DNA of 64,000 nucleotides from Bartonella senegalensis OS02 (GTDB lineage: Bacteria > Pseudomonadota > Alphaproteobacteria > Rhizobiales > Rhizobiaceae): positions 158,095 through 222,094 of the forward strand of contig NZ_HE997542.1 of NCBI RefSeq assembly GCF_000312545.1, given 5' to 3'. The position numbers were made by a program, and so were the translations under genes. The notes under the pieces are model-generated. The model was not told where the DNA came from. It made no database searches and worked only from the letters and a program-made list of their open reading frames with translations. This document shows, piece by piece, positions 21,598-31,576 of this stretch. The first letter of the stretch is position 1; every line of letters starts with the position of its first letter.

Positions 21598-23409
21598 TTA
21601 TTCACGCCACCAAGCTTGAAGGCGATATCCGTATAGGGGGGTATAAGCAGGGTGTTTAATATATGACCAATGCGCTATCCACTGTTCAGGTAAATGATAC
21701 AAAGGGATATAGTAACTTCCAGAAATAAGAATTCTATCCAAAGCACGAACTGCTGCAATGAAATCAACATCTGAATGTGCATCCAGTATCGCTTTTATCA
21801 TCGCATCTATAGCAGGATCAGCAGCTCCAGCAAAATTAAAACTCCCTTTCAAATTCCGAGAAGCTGAACTCCAACGATTTATTTGCTCATTTCCAGGTGA
21901 TAGAGAATTTTTTAATTTTCCTATAATCATATCATAATCAAACATTCCTAAGCGATTTTGATATTGGCTATCATCAACGGTTCTTATTTCAGCATCAATA
22001 CCAAGACGTGACAAAGTACTCTGAAATGCAAGTGCAACCTTTTCTTCTTCAAGTGATTGAGTCATAATTTCAAATTGAAAAGGTAAACCATTGGGAGCAA
22101 TAAGCCTGTTATTTCTTTTGGTAAAGCCTGCTTCTTGTAACAGTTTCCAAGCTTTTTGAGCGTTTAATCGGTCCATACCCGATCCATCTGTTTTGGAAAT
22201 ACGCCAGCTTCCATCCATGACTTCAGGGAGAACCGCATCAGGATAAGGTGCTAAAAGTGCTTTTTCTTCTTCACTTGCTGGTTTTCCAACAGAGGAAAGG
22301 ATAGATCCATCCCAATAACCTTGTGTCCTTGTATATATATTATTAAAAAGATGATGATTGACCCATTCAAAATCGAAGAGTATCGACAACGCTTGTCTTA
22401 CTCTTTTATCTTTAAAAAGTGTGCGACGCGTATTAAAAACAAAACCCATGATATCAGCGGGAGTTCCTTTCGAAAAATTTTCTTTGATAATTCGTCCGTC
22501 GCGAACAGCTGGAAAATTATAAGAATGTTGCCAACGATTTGAATTTGTTTCAATAAAAACATCAATTATGCCTTTTTTGAAGGCTTCAAAACGCGCTGTA
22601 TCATTGCGAAAATATTCAATTTGGATAGTATCAAAATTATTTAATCCTTTATTAACCGGAAGATTTTGCCCCCAATAATAAGGATTGCGTTTATAGATAA
22701 TCCGTTCACCCAGATCTACATGTTCGATAATATAGGGGCCACTACCTGGAATTTTATTTAGCCCATTTTTTTCAAAATCATCAACATTAATAGCGTGTTT
22801 TGGTAATATCGGCATGGCACTTGCTAAGAGAAGTGGAAATTCGCGATCTTTTGAATGAGGAAAGCGTATTTTAATACCGTGGTCTCCGATTTTTTCGACA
22901 GACTCTATACGTTTTATATAACGATCAAATGGGGGTCTTCCTTTATCTTTAAGAAGGTTTATTGTGAATAAAACATCTTCAATTGTTAGAGGATGTCCAT
23001 CTGAAAAACGCGCCTTTGGATTAAGAAAAAAGGTAATTTCAGTGCGCTCATTGTTTAATTCAACTTTTTCTGCTAGAAGACTATAAAGTGTAAATGCTTC
23101 ATCGCGAGAACGCACCATCATTGTTTCATAAACAAGACTAGAGAATTGTTCATCAGCGAAAAGTCCTCTTGCAGTTGTTCGGAAGCTGCGGATTACAAAT
23201 GGGTTTAATCCATCAAATGTTCCAACAACACCATAAGTTACTTTCCCATTTCGATTTGCATTGGGAGATGCATAAGGAAAATGATCAAATTGATCCGACA
23301 ATTTTGCAGCACCATGCATTGCAATACCAGTTGCAAGCGCTCCATGACTTAAAAGAACAATTACAAATGTAAAGAAAAGTCTAAGATCACCAAAATTATA
23401 GAATAACAT
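21598..23409 (-). CDS. Extracellular solute-binding protein family 5, YejA-like (peptide ABC transporter)
   Basis: Periplasmic peptide-binding component of an oligopeptide/microcin C-type ABC transporter, 603 residues. An N-terminal signal sequence of about 27 residues (hydrophobic FFTFVIVLLSHGALATGIA) precedes a mature protein with family 5 signatures: TFDGLNPFVIR, ARFSDGHPLTIEDVLFTI, GSGPYIIEHVD, KRNPYYWGQ and MGFVFNTRRTLFKDKRVRQAL. The LNPFVIR and RTTARGL pattern points to the YejA branch. The cognate permease and ATPase genes (yejBEF) are not in the window, so the gene stands alone here. It is divergent from the IalB-family gene across a 321-base spacer. Confidence 0.88.
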   Translation of the reverse strand: MLFYNFGDLRLFFTFVIVLLSHGALATGIAMHGAAKLSDQFDHFPYASPNANRNGKVTYGVVGTFDGLNPFVIRSFRTTARGLFADEQFSSLVYETMMVRSRDEAFTLYSLLAEKVELNNERTEITFFLNPKARFSDGHPLTIEDVLFTINLLKDKGRPPFDRYIKRIESVEKIGDHGIKIRFPHSKDREFPLLLASAMPILPKHAINVDDFEKNGLNKIPGSGPYIIEHVDLGERIIYKRNPYYWGQNLPVNKGLNNFDTIQIEYFRNDTARFEAFKKGIIDVFIETNSNRWQHSYNFPAVRDGRIIKENFSKGTPADIMGFVFNTRRTLFKDKRVRQALSILFDFEWVNHHLFNNIYTRTQGYWDGSILSSVGKPASEEEKALLAPYPDAVLPEVMDGSWRISKTDGSGMDRLNAQKAWKLLQEAGFTKRNNRLIAPNGLPFQFEIMTQSLEEEKVALAFQSTLSRLGIDAEIRTVDDSQYQNRLGMFDYDMIIGKLKNSLSPGNEQINRWSSASRNLKGSFNFAGAADPAIDAMIKAILDAHSDVDFIAAVRALDRILISGSYYIPLYHLPEQWIAHWSYIKHPAYTPLYGYRLQAWWRE

Positions 23410-23730
23410 AGAAGTTTACTTTAATCCTATTGCAATATTGATTCGTTTATGCAATCTTAAATCATTTTATTGCACTAAGATATTTTATGAATAAATTTCA
23501 TAAAAAACCAATGCGATAAAGGTGGGGATACTGCATGAGTGCATAAGATATTTAACTGGCTATTTGTAGTTTTATTTCTCCAAATTTGACTTTTATCTTT
23601 GTATTGAAGTAAGAGGTATTAACAAGAGGTGTTATTTTATTGATTTAATTTAATACACTTGATTGAAATTATTTTACTATTCCTAATGTTGGGGTTATTG
23701 TAAAAGCGCATTGAAAGGATTAACTTAATC
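23410..23730. promoter_or_regulatory. Divergent intergenic region (peptide-binding protein / IalB-family protein)
   Basis: A 321-base AT-rich region that must hold the promoters for the two divergent genes. An AAAGGA ribosome binding site lies at about 23715, 11 bases before the IalB-family ATG. I see no strong consensus promoter, operator palindrome or small ORF that I would defend. Confidence 0.4.
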
Positions 23731-24348
23731 ATGTCGCATAAAAATACCTATTTTGCTGTTTCAATATTAGCTGGAGCTCTTGCTCTTTTTATTACAATTC
23801 ATGCTCCTGCGAGTGCACAAACTTTATCTCAAGGTTGGTATAAAGTTTGCAGTAAACAGCATGATGTTGATATTTGTAATACCATGAACACTGTTTTATC
23901 TAATACTGGACAACCTTTGACGGCTTTTAATCTTGTTGAAATAAAAGGGAAACAAAATGAAAGACGTATAGGCATTCAAGTGCCTACAGGCCGTTTTCTC
24001 CCAGAAGGGGTGCATATTCAAATTGGAGATAAGTTTTCTAAAAAAGTCCCTTATATTATTTGCAATGGACCAAGTTGTATTGCCAATGATGCCTTAGATG
24101 ATAAACTCATTGCTGCTATGAAAAGTGGTTCTAAAATGGTTGTAACCACAATTAATTTCCGTGGTTCAGCTAATCCCATTGAATTTTCTCTTAACGGATT
24201 TACAGCTGCATACACAGGTCCTGGTATGGAAGAAAAAGATTTTCAACAAGAGCAAATAAAGTTACAACAAGCTATTCAATCAAAGCAAAAAGAGATTGAA
24301 GATCGCATGCGGGCCGAACAAGAAAAAGCCAAAGCCAAACAAAATTGA
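23731..24348 (+). CDS. Invasion-associated locus B (IalB) family protein
   Basis: Exported protein of 205 residues. A signal peptide is visible (hydrophobic core AVSILAGALALFITIHA, cleavage expected after PASAQ). The mature part matches the IalB fold: GWYKVCSKQHDVDICNT with a paired cysteine, RIGIQVPTGRFLPEGVHI, and YIICNGPSCIAND with a second cysteine pair, so two disulfides are likely. The last 40 residues form a Lys/Glu/Gln-rich helix that looks like a coiled coil. IalB of Bartonella is tied to erythrocyte invasion, but paralogues are widespread in Rhizobiales, so a virulence role for this copy is inference. A strong terminator follows. Confidence 0.85.
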   Translation: MSHKNTYFAVSILAGALALFITIHAPASAQTLSQGWYKVCSKQHDVDICNTMNTVLSNTGQPLTAFNLVEIKGKQNERRIGIQVPTGRFLPEGVHIQIGDKFSKKVPYIICNGPSCIANDALDDKLIAAMKSGSKMVVTTINFRGSANPIEFSLNGFTAAYTGPGMEEKDFQQEQIKLQQAIQSKQKEIEDRMRAEQEKAKAKQN

Positions 24349-24410
24349 TAAGAACATGAGGTAGAAGAATAAAAGAGTATTTTAAAAGTCTTTTTTGTTT
24401 CTTTCTTTTA

Positions 24411-24443
24411 AAACCGCTACAAAATATTTGTAGCGGTTTTTTT
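24411..24443 (+). terminator. Rho-independent terminator between ialB-family gene and rne
   Basis: A perfect 13-base stem (AAACCGCTACAAA at 24411-24423 and TTTGTAGCGGTTT at 24427-24439) with a 3-base loop, followed by a T run on the plus strand to 24443. It ends the IalB-family transcript. It lies just past the rne stop (24448) on the other strand, so it may also end rne transcripts, although only a short T run follows the stem in that direction. Confidence 0.93.
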
Positions 24444-24447
24444 ATAC

Positions 24448-27093
24448 TTAATTTTTGGAAATTGTTCTGCGTTTCCACCAACCAATCCGCTTAGTTTTGG
24501 GAACATCCTCAGGCATTGATGATACAACAACGGGTTGGTTGGCTATTGCTTCAGTTTTGGAGGAAGTTGGCTCGATAACTTCTTCTCTTATAGTTTCCTG
24601 TTTTGATGTTTCCTCTATTTGTATTTGCGGTGAGTCCTTAGAGGATAATTTTTTTCGTGTTTTTCGTACTGATTTTTTATTATTTGCAGGAGTTTTTTCT
24701 GTCACCTCATGAAAAGCTTCAGCTATTTTTTTTGTTTTAACCTTCTCTTGTGAACTTTCTAGAGACTTTTCTTCTAGAGTTTCTGATATTATTACATTTT
24801 GATCATTATCAGCATTTTTTTGACTTTTCTCTGTTTTTGAAGAACGTGCTTTACGTTTTTGAGGTTTAGCAACCGTATCAACTTTTACAGATTCATCTTG
24901 TTGTATCGTTAAGTGCTGTGCATCATTTTTTACTTCCTCAAATTCCACAGACTTAGCAGTTTGAGCGTGGCGTTGACGGTAATCAGCTTTAATTTCTGCC
25001 AAGGCCTGTTTGGCAAAGTCTCCAACTGGTTCTGCATAAGGAATGTACATCTGATAAAGACTATTTTCCTGATTACGGCGACCACCACGACGTCCTCTAC
25101 GACGCCCTCTACGACGGGAATCCTCACTTACTATATCATCTTTTTTATGAATGGTGGATAAAGAGCTTTGATGACTTTCATCTTGACGATTTTTACCTCG
25201 ACGTTTTTGGTTTGTTTCAACGTGTGTACTATCTTCATTAAATTTACTCTCTCTACTCTTTTTTAAGAGAGTATTTTCAGTGACTTCTTCTTTACGATCA
25301 TCTTCAAAAACCAAAGGAGGCTGAGAAATTGTCCCTGCTATTGTCCCCTTAGAAATGATGAGATGTTGTGTTCCAATGCTATCATCTGCTTCAATACTAA
25401 TATTAAGCTTAAAACGTGCTTCTAAATTAACAAGAATATTACGTTTGTAGTTTAAAACATAAAGAGCTGTTGCTACAGGGGTACGCACAATAATGTTATG
25501 TTTTGAATTGTGAAGAAGATATTCCTCAATTGAGCGCATAACATGTAAAGCAATTGATGATTCGGAACGTACATTTCCTGTTCCAGAGCAATGCGGGCAG
25601 GGTTGTGTTGTACTTTCTAAAACCGATATGCGAATACGTTGACGACTCATTTCCAGAAGACCAAAATGTGAAATATGGCCAACTTGAATACGGGCACGGT
25701 CGTTTTTTAAGCAATCTTTCAACTTTTTTTCGACCATTCTAATATTACGATCTTCAAGCATATCGATAAAATCAATAACAATCAAACCAGCAAGATCACG
25801 CAAACGTAATTGACGTGCTATTTCTTCGGCAGCCTCAAGATTGGTTTGTAAAGCTGTTTTTTCGACAGAGAGTTCTTTGGTTGAGCGTCCAGAATTTACA
25901 TCAATAGCAACAAGTGCTTCTGTTTGATTAATAACAAGATAACCACCAGATTTTAAAGAAACTTGCGGATGCAACATTTTATCGAGTTGAATTTCGATAT
26001 TATTGCGTGCAAAAATAGGGATAGGATCGCGATAAGGTTGCACAACTTTTGCATGACTTGGCATGAGCATACGCATGAAATCTTTTGCTTCACGATATCC
26101 TTGATCACCGGAAACAAGAATTTCATTGATATTCTTATTGTAAAGATCGCGTATAGAACGCTTTATAAGATTACTTTCCTCATGGACAAGGCATGGGGCG
26201 GTGGATTTGAGTGTTAAAGTACGAATAGTATCCCATAACCTTGTAAGATATTCATAATCGCGTTTAATCTCAGCTTTTGTTCTATTGGCTCCAGCCGTTC
26301 GTAAGATAACTCCCATACCTTTTGGAACTGCTAATCCTTTTACAATTTCTTTAAGACGCTTGCGATCCTGTACATTGGTGATTTTCCGTGAAATACCACC
26401 ACCGCGTGCTGTGTTGGGCATTAAAACAGAATAACGACCTGCTAGAGATAAATATGTTGTGAGGGCTGCACCCTTATTCCCACGCTCTTCTTTGATAACT
26501 TGTACCAACAAAATTTGACGCCGTTTAATTACTTCTTGAATTTTATACTGACGTCCCTGTTTACGCTGATAGGTAGGGAGTTCTTCGCGAACATCTTCTT
26601 CCCCAACCATTTCAATATCATTATGAGAAATATCTGTATCAAATGCTTCTTCTGCATCATCAATTGTGATTGTATCAAACGTGATGTCATTTTCAACATC
26701 CGCTGCTATAATACTACTTTTTTTATCTTTTTTTGTCTTTCTAGAGCGTTTTTTATTTTTGTTTGTTTCTTCAATGAAAGCCTCTGCATGACTTTCTCCC
26801 ACCGCAGCTTTTTCCTCTTCTTCAAGAAGAGCGAGGCGATCAGCAAGAGGAATCTGGTAATAATCAGGATGAATTTCAGAAAATGTCAAAAAACCATGGC
26901 GGTTGCCACCATATTCGACAAAAGCAGCTTGAAGAGACGGTTCTACACGCGTAATGCGTGCGAGATAAATATTCCCCTTGAGCTGCTTTTTATGTTCCGA
27001 TTCAAAATCAAGTTCTTCAATTTTGTTGCCATGAACAACGACAACACGTGTTTCCTCCGGGTGAGAGGCATCTATAAGCATTTTGTTTGACAT
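24448..27093 (-). CDS. rne: Ribonuclease E/G family endoribonuclease
   Basis: Main endoribonuclease of mRNA decay and rRNA/tRNA processing, 881 residues. The N-terminal half holds an S1 domain (KGNIYLARITRVEPSLQAAF) interrupted after residue 100 by an acidic/Lys-rich insertion, a feature of alphaproteobacterial RNase E. The DNase I-like catalytic region shows LVAIDVNSGRST and LAGLIVIDFIDM (the two metal Asp residues), and the zinc link CPHCSGTGNVR follows. The C-terminal 300 residues are disordered and charged, with an Arg-rich RRRGRRRGRRGGRR RNA-binding patch and many Lys/Glu/Ser repeats, probably the degradosome scaffold. A TTCAGGA ribosome binding site precedes the ATG at 27093. Confidence 0.95.
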   Translation of the reverse strand: MSNKMLIDASHPEETRVVVVHGNKIEELDFESEHKKQLKGNIYLARITRVEPSLQAAFVEYGGNRHGFLTFSEIHPDYYQIPLADRLALLEEEEKAAVGESHAEAFIEETNKNKKRSRKTKKDKKSSIIAADVENDITFDTITIDDAEEAFDTDISHNDIEMVGEEDVREELPTYQRKQGRQYKIQEVIKRRQILLVQVIKEERGNKGAALTTYLSLAGRYSVLMPNTARGGGISRKITNVQDRKRLKEIVKGLAVPKGMGVILRTAGANRTKAEIKRDYEYLTRLWDTIRTLTLKSTAPCLVHEESNLIKRSIRDLYNKNINEILVSGDQGYREAKDFMRMLMPSHAKVVQPYRDPIPIFARNNIEIQLDKMLHPQVSLKSGGYLVINQTEALVAIDVNSGRSTKELSVEKTALQTNLEAAEEIARQLRLRDLAGLIVIDFIDMLEDRNIRMVEKKLKDCLKNDRARIQVGHISHFGLLEMSRQRIRISVLESTTQPCPHCSGTGNVRSESSIALHVMRSIEEYLLHNSKHNIIVRTPVATALYVLNYKRNILVNLEARFKLNISIEADDSIGTQHLIISKGTIAGTISQPPLVFEDDRKEEVTENTLLKKSRESKFNEDSTHVETNQKRRGKNRQDESHQSSLSTIHKKDDIVSEDSRRRGRRRGRRGGRRNQENSLYQMYIPYAEPVGDFAKQALAEIKADYRQRHAQTAKSVEFEEVKNDAQHLTIQQDESVKVDTVAKPQKRKARSSKTEKSQKNADNDQNVIISETLEEKSLESSQEKVKTKKIAEAFHEVTEKTPANNKKSVRKTRKKLSSKDSPQIQIEETSKQETIREEVIEPTSSKTEAIANQPVVVSSMPEDVPKTKRIGWWKRRTISKN

Positions 27094-27671
27094 AATTTAA
27101 AATCCTGAAGGCGACATGCACAATTTGATTAAAGTGAAAAGTCACACTCTTCGCAAACATAAAGGGCTGTCTGCCATGAAAGGGAGGTGCTAGCAAAACA
27201 GGACGGGGAATGGGGTGCAAATACATGATTGCACTGAAAGTATTCTTCATCATCATTTCCATCTGTTTTGTATGACTCATAACTTTCGTAAGTCTCCAGC
27301 AAAACAATCTTTAAAAAAGTTCGGATCTCCGAACCAGCGAATCTTATAACGCAATTCTAGCGAACATAAAGATTTTTCATCCATAAAAAGCCTAAATTTG
27401 TAATACGCAACAGATTCTCTCAAAGACAACTTAATATGGACTACAGATAATTTAGATGGCTCTTATTGGCTAGAAAGCGTAAATGTTCTTTTATGTTGAT
27501 ATCATACTTTTGGCAAGTAACAATAATCAATATATGGCATTATAATGTTCTTATTGCCTTAATTTAGTTTTTGGGTTCTTGATTTTAAGTTCGTAGTTTA
27601 AGTCCGTTGGTATTACTGTTGATATGACTAAAACGAGTTGTTTGTTTAATGTAGAGTAGAGTATTTTGCTT
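27094..27671. other. rne leader / divergent spacer
   Basis: 578 bases between rne (-) and the amidase gene (+), so it includes the rne 5' leader and both promoters. A hairpin plus T run on the minus strand (27314-27334, listed separately) falls inside the presumed rne leader. Weak ORFs overlap the region, including one of 96 codons on the minus strand, but it runs into the rne coding region and has no protein-like composition. A long leader would fit the RNase E autoregulation known in enterobacteria; that is inference here. Confidence 0.4.
27313..27334 (-). terminator. Terminator-like hairpin in the rne leader
   Basis: On the minus strand a GC-containing 6-base stem, GTTCGG/CCGAAC with an AGAT loop, is followed immediately by six T residues, the form of a short intrinsic terminator. 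It lies about 220 bases before the rne start codon in the direction of rne transcription. It could attenuate rne or end a short upstream transcript. Confidence 0.5.
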
Positions 27672-28895
27672 ATGATAAGAGGGTTTTCTACCAAAAAGAC
27701 AGCCTATTGGCGTCTTATTTTACACCTCATATACTGTGTATTATGTTTTTTAATATTCCAAACAAATATCCACGCTGCAGATTCCTTGAAACTTGCCAAT
27801 TTTCGAACCATTGGTGATAATAAGCGCACGCGTATTATTGCAGTTTTTAATGCTGAACCAAATGTTTTTTTGCAGGTTTTGGATAATCCTGCGCGCTTGG
27901 TTATCAATTTACCTACTGTTGATTTTTCAGTGCAAAACGCATCTTTAAAGGACCAAAATAGATTATCAAATATGCTCTCAGACGTGCGTTATAGTTTTTC
28001 TGATAGAGAAACTTCACGCATTATTTTGACAAGTAAAACAGCGTTTGTTGTTGAAAAAAGTACAGTACAGAAATTAGAGAATGGCTCATGGCAACTTTTG
28101 ATTGATATTACGCAAAGCACACAAAAAAAATTTGATGCGTTATTGCAAAAACAACAACAAACTGCTCCCAATATAAAAATACAGAGAGATTTTCCTCATA
28201 ATTTTCGTGTTGTTCTTGATCCTGGACATGGGGGTATTGACGGTGGTGCACGGGGAGTTAGTGGAATTTTAGAAAAAGATGTAACACTAGCCTTTGCCCG
28301 TGCATTGCGAGATGAATTACAAAAAAGCCCACACACCATTGTTGCATTAACAAGGGATTCTGATGTCTTTTTAAGATTAAGTGAAAGAGTTAAAAAGGCA
28401 CAGGAATTTGATGCTGATCTTTTCATATCCATTCATGCAGATACCATTGATGTACATTCTCTTCGTGGTGCTACAGTCTATACCATATCGGACAAAGCAT
28501 CTGATGCAATTGCAAAATCCTTAGCTGAAAATGAAAATAAAGCGGATCTTCTTGATGGTTTACCTGCAGAGGAATTGCTTGAAGTAACAGATATTTTGCT
28601 CGATTTGACTCGCCGTGAAACGCATGCATTTTCGATTAATTTTGCTAATAATGTTGTCTCAAATTTATCAAAGAGTCATATCAATTTGATCAATAATCCT
28701 CATCGATATGCTGATTTTCAAGTCTTAAGAGCTCCAGATATTCCTTCTGTCTTGATAGAGATAGGTTATTTATCAAATAAAGAGGATGAAAAATTATTAA
28801 ACAATCCCCAATGGAGAGAAAAAATGGCTACCTCTATCGCTTATTCTATTCGTCAATTCGCTGAGTATAGACAGAAAATTATGCAGCCTCTTTAA
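27672..28895 (+). CDS. amiC: N-acetylmuramoyl-L-alanine amidase (AMIN + Amidase_3)
   Basis: Periplasmic zinc amidase, 407 residues, which cuts the peptide from N-acetylmuramic acid to split the septum at division. An N-terminal signal sequence or anchor (about residues 10-35) is followed by an AMIN domain (about 40-145, with PARLVINLPTVDFS). The catalytic domain from about residue 175 has zinc and active-site motifs VVLDPGHGGIDGGARG, FISIHADT and VLIEIGYLSNKEDE. I use ATG 27672; the frame is open to a TTG two codons earlier. It is followed by PBP1a in the same direction, a pairing common in Rhizobiales that couples cell-wall cutting and synthesis. Confidence 0.92.
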   Translation: MIRGFSTKKTAYWRLILHLIYCVLCFLIFQTNIHAADSLKLANFRTIGDNKRTRIIAVFNAEPNVFLQVLDNPARLVINLPTVDFSVQNASLKDQNRLSNMLSDVRYSFSDRETSRIILTSKTAFVVEKSTVQKLENGSWQLLIDITQSTQKKFDALLQKQQQTAPNIKIQRDFPHNFRVVLDPGHGGIDGGARGVSGILEKDVTLAFARALRDELQKSPHTIVALTRDSDVFLRLSERVKKAQEFDADLFISIHADTIDVHSLRGATVYTISDKASDAIAKSLAENENKADLLDGLPAEELLEVTDILLDLTRRETHAFSINFANNVVSNLSKSHINLINNPHRYADFQVLRAPDIPSVLIEIGYLSNKEDEKLLNNPQWREKMATSIAYSIRQFAEYRQKIMQPL

Positions 28896-29006
28896 ATAGG
28901 TTAGGAAATAGAGTATTAATAGGAATTTCTAATATAAATATTTAAGAGATGGAGAACAGTTCTTTCTCTCAATGGAGTGGCATGTCATCTTGTTCTTGAT
29001 AAGATA

Positions 29007-31517
29007 ATGTGTTTTTTTAAGCTTATTCTAAAGAAAGCGATAGCCGTTTTGATGATGATTTTTTTTAGATATCTTCTAAGTTTTGTTGGTGCAATTGGTT
29101 TGTTGGGAGGGGGGGCGCAAAGAGTAATAGCAAAAAGTCAGGACAATGCGCTTCCTGATTACGAGGTTCTTTCGCTCTATGAGCCACCTGTAATGACGCG
29201 TGTCCATGCGTCTGATGGGAGCCTTATGGCAGAATTTGCTACAAAACGTCGCCTCTATTTACCAATTCAATCAATACCCAAACAGCTTAAAGATGCTTTT
29301 ATTTCGGCCGAAGATAAAAATTTTTATCATCATTTTGGTTTAGATCCCGAAGGGCTTTCTAGAGCCTTAATCAATAATATCCGTAATATTGGTTCTGGAA
29401 AACGTCCGGAAGGGGCTTCAACGATTACACAACAAGTTGCTAAAAACTTTCTTTTAAGTTCAGACGCAACGTTGGAGCGTAAATTAAAAGAAGCTATCCT
29501 AGCGATGCGTATTGAGAAAACCTACTCGAAAGATCATATTCTTGAACTTTATCTCAATGAAATTTATCTTGGTCGGAGTACTTATGGTATTGCAGCAGCC
29601 TCTTTGACCTATTTCAATAAATCCGTCAATGATTTGACCTTAGAGCAGTGTGCTTATTTGGCTGCTCTTCCGAAAGGTCCAGCAAATTATGATCCATTCA
29701 AAAATACACAACGGGCTATTAATCGGCGCAATTGGGTTATCGATCGGATGGTTGCAAATGGATATGTCACACGTGAACAAGGTGAAGAAGCTAAAGCAAA
29801 ACCACTAGGAGTCACGATACGGGGGAGCGATAACTACGTTTTTGCTGCTGACTATTTTACTGAAGAAGTGCGGCGCCGTCTAATGCATCGCTATGGAGCA
29901 AAAACACTTTATGAAGGTGGACTTTCAATTCGTACAACGCTTGATCCTCATTTGCAACTTATTGCTAGGCGTGCTTTGCACAATGGACTCATTAAATTTG
30001 ATCATTCACAAGGATGGCGCGGAGCTTACGGACGTATTGATAAGAAAGATGATTGGGGTGTAGAACTTGCAAATATCGCAGGGTTAAGTGATGTTCCTGA
30101 ATGGCGGTTAGCTGTTGTTCTTTCTTCTAATGCTCATAAAGTAGAGATTGGTTTACAGCCACAGCGCGAGGATTCAGGTTTATTATCAACAAAACGGGAA
30201 ATTGCTGTTTTATCTGAAGCTGATTCACAATGGGCATTACATATTGTGAAAGAAAATGGCTATCGAAGAACTGTTCAGAATTTGTCGCATGTTCTACAAG
30301 TTGGAGATGTTGTTTTTGTTGAGAAAGTATCAAATACGGATAATAGGTATCGTTTACAACAAATTCCAAAGGTTGAAGGTGCAATTGTTGCTATGGAACC
30401 TCATACAGGGCGTGTTCTTGCAATGGTGGGAGGATTTTCTTTTGCAGCTTCTGAATTCAATCGTGCAACACAAGCTTATCGTCAGCCTGGTTCTGCTTTC
30501 AAGCCTTTTGTGTATGCAGCTGCACTTGACAATGGATATACACCAGCATCCGTTGTTTTAGATGGTCCTATAGAAATTCGCCAATATAATGGTGAGATTT
30601 GGCAACCCAAAAATTATGGTGGCACCTTTGCGGGACCTTCGACGTTGCGTTATGGCATTGAACATTCTCGTAATCTTATGACAATACGCCTTGCTAACGA
30701 TATGGGAATGCCTCTTGTTGCTGAATATGCAGAGCGTTTTGGTGTTGTCGATAAATTGCAACCTTATCTTCCCATGGCCTTAGGAGCCGCTGAAACAACA
30801 GTTCTGAGGATGGTTACAGCTTATTCAGTGATAGCCAATGGGGGGCGCTCTATTCATCCTTCTCTGATAGATCGAATTCAAGATCGTTATGGGAAAACGA
30901 TTTACCGTCATGATGATCGTCTTTGTGAGAATTGTAATGCTCAATCATGGGATAATCAAGGTGAACCCACACTGATTGATGAGCGAGATCAAGTTCTTGA
31001 TCCTATGACAGCTTATCAGATTACTTCAATGATGGAAGGGGTTGTTCAACGCGGTACAGCTGCGCGTTTACGTTATCTCAATCGACATATTGCCGCTAAA
31101 ACAGGAACAACCAATGATTCTAAAGATGTATGGTTTATGGGATTTACCCCTGATCTTGTCGTTGGTATTTTTGTTGGTTACGATCAACCCGCACCTTTAG
31201 GATATAATGGAACGGGAAGTTCATTGGCAGCGCCTATTTTTGGTGAGTTTATGGCAGCGGCTTTGAAAGGAAAGCCAGATGTACCATTTAAAATGCCAGA
31301 AGGTATGATTTTAATGCCTATTAATCGTAAGACAGGTATGCTTGCGGAAAGAGGAGAGCAAGATGTTATTATAGAAGCCTTTAAACCAGGAACCGGACCC
31401 GCTGATATATATCAAGTCATTGGAAGTACAAACTCTTTTCAAGAAGGCGTTCCTGTAATAACGACTTCTCCGCAAGTCAACAAGGCTCTTGAAAGTGGTA
31501 CGGGTGGGTTGTATTAA
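29007..31517 (+). CDS. mrcA: Penicillin-binding protein 1A (bifunctional transglycosylase/transpeptidase)
   Basis: Class A penicillin-binding protein, 836 residues, building and cross-linking peptidoglycan. After one N-terminal membrane helix comes the GT51 glycosyltransferase domain with SAEDKNFYHHFGLDPEG, GASTITQQVAKNFLL and LYLNEIYLGRSTYGIAAAS. An inserted OB-like domain follows, then the transpeptidase domain with SxxK in PGSAFKPFVYAA, SxN as EHSRNLMTIR and KTG in AAKTGTTNDSKDVWF. All catalytic residues are present. The start is uncertain: GTG 28977, ATG 29007 and ATG 29052/29055 are all in frame and none has a convincing ribosome binding site. The last would give the most family-like short cytoplasmic tail. 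Confidence 0.93.
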   Translation: MCFFKLILKKAIAVLMMIFFRYLLSFVGAIGLLGGGAQRVIAKSQDNALPDYEVLSLYEPPVMTRVHASDGSLMAEFATKRRLYLPIQSIPKQLKDAFISAEDKNFYHHFGLDPEGLSRALINNIRNIGSGKRPEGASTITQQVAKNFLLSSDATLERKLKEAILAMRIEKTYSKDHILELYLNEIYLGRSTYGIAAASLTYFNKSVNDLTLEQCAYLAALPKGPANYDPFKNTQRAINRRNWVIDRMVANGYVTREQGEEAKAKPLGVTIRGSDNYVFAADYFTEEVRRRLMHRYGAKTLYEGGLSIRTTLDPHLQLIARRALHNGLIKFDHSQGWRGAYGRIDKKDDWGVELANIAGLSDVPEWRLAVVLSSNAHKVEIGLQPQREDSGLLSTKREIAVLSEADSQWALHIVKENGYRRTVQNLSHVLQVGDVVFVEKVSNTDNRYRLQQIPKVEGAIVAMEPHTGRVLAMVGGFSFAASEFNRATQAYRQPGSAFKPFVYAAALDNGYTPASVVLDGPIEIRQYNGEIWQPKNYGGTFAGPSTLRYGIEHSRNLMTIRLANDMGMPLVAEYAERFGVVDKLQPYLPMALGAAETTVLRMVTAYSVIANGGRSIHPSLIDRIQDRYGKTIYRHDDRLCENCNAQSWDNQGEPTLIDERDQVLDPMTAYQITSMMEGVVQRGTAARLRYLNRHIAAKTGTTNDSKDVWFMGFTPDLVVGIFVGYDQPAPLGYNGTGSSLAAPIFGEFMAAALKGKPDVPFKMPEGMILMPINRKTGMLAERGEQDVIIEAFKPGTGPADIYQVIGSTNSFQEGVPVITTSPQVNKALESGTGGLY

Positions 31518-31546
31518 TCGATAAGAATCTTTTTTGAGATAACTGG

Positions 31547-31576
31547 CAGAGAGAAAGGATTTTTCTCTGTTTTTTT
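31547..31576 (+). terminator. Rho-independent terminator after mrcA
   Basis: A 10-base stem, CAGAGAGAAA (31547-31556) with TTTTTCTCTG (31560-31569) containing one G-T pair and a 3-base loop, is followed by seven T residues. It lies 30 bases past the PBP1a stop and separates it from prfB. Confidence 0.88.

Noticed and set aside
26500-27090. 196-codon plus-strand frame antisense to the start of rne
   Set aside because: It mirrors the strongly conserved RNase E S1 domain; its translation is Phe/Ile/Cys-rich low-quality sequence without a ribosome binding site, as expected for a shadow frame in AT-rich DNA.
27017-27307. 96-codon minus-strand frame upstream of rne
   Set aside because: It overlaps the rne start in another frame, has no ribosome binding site, and its composition does not look like a protein.
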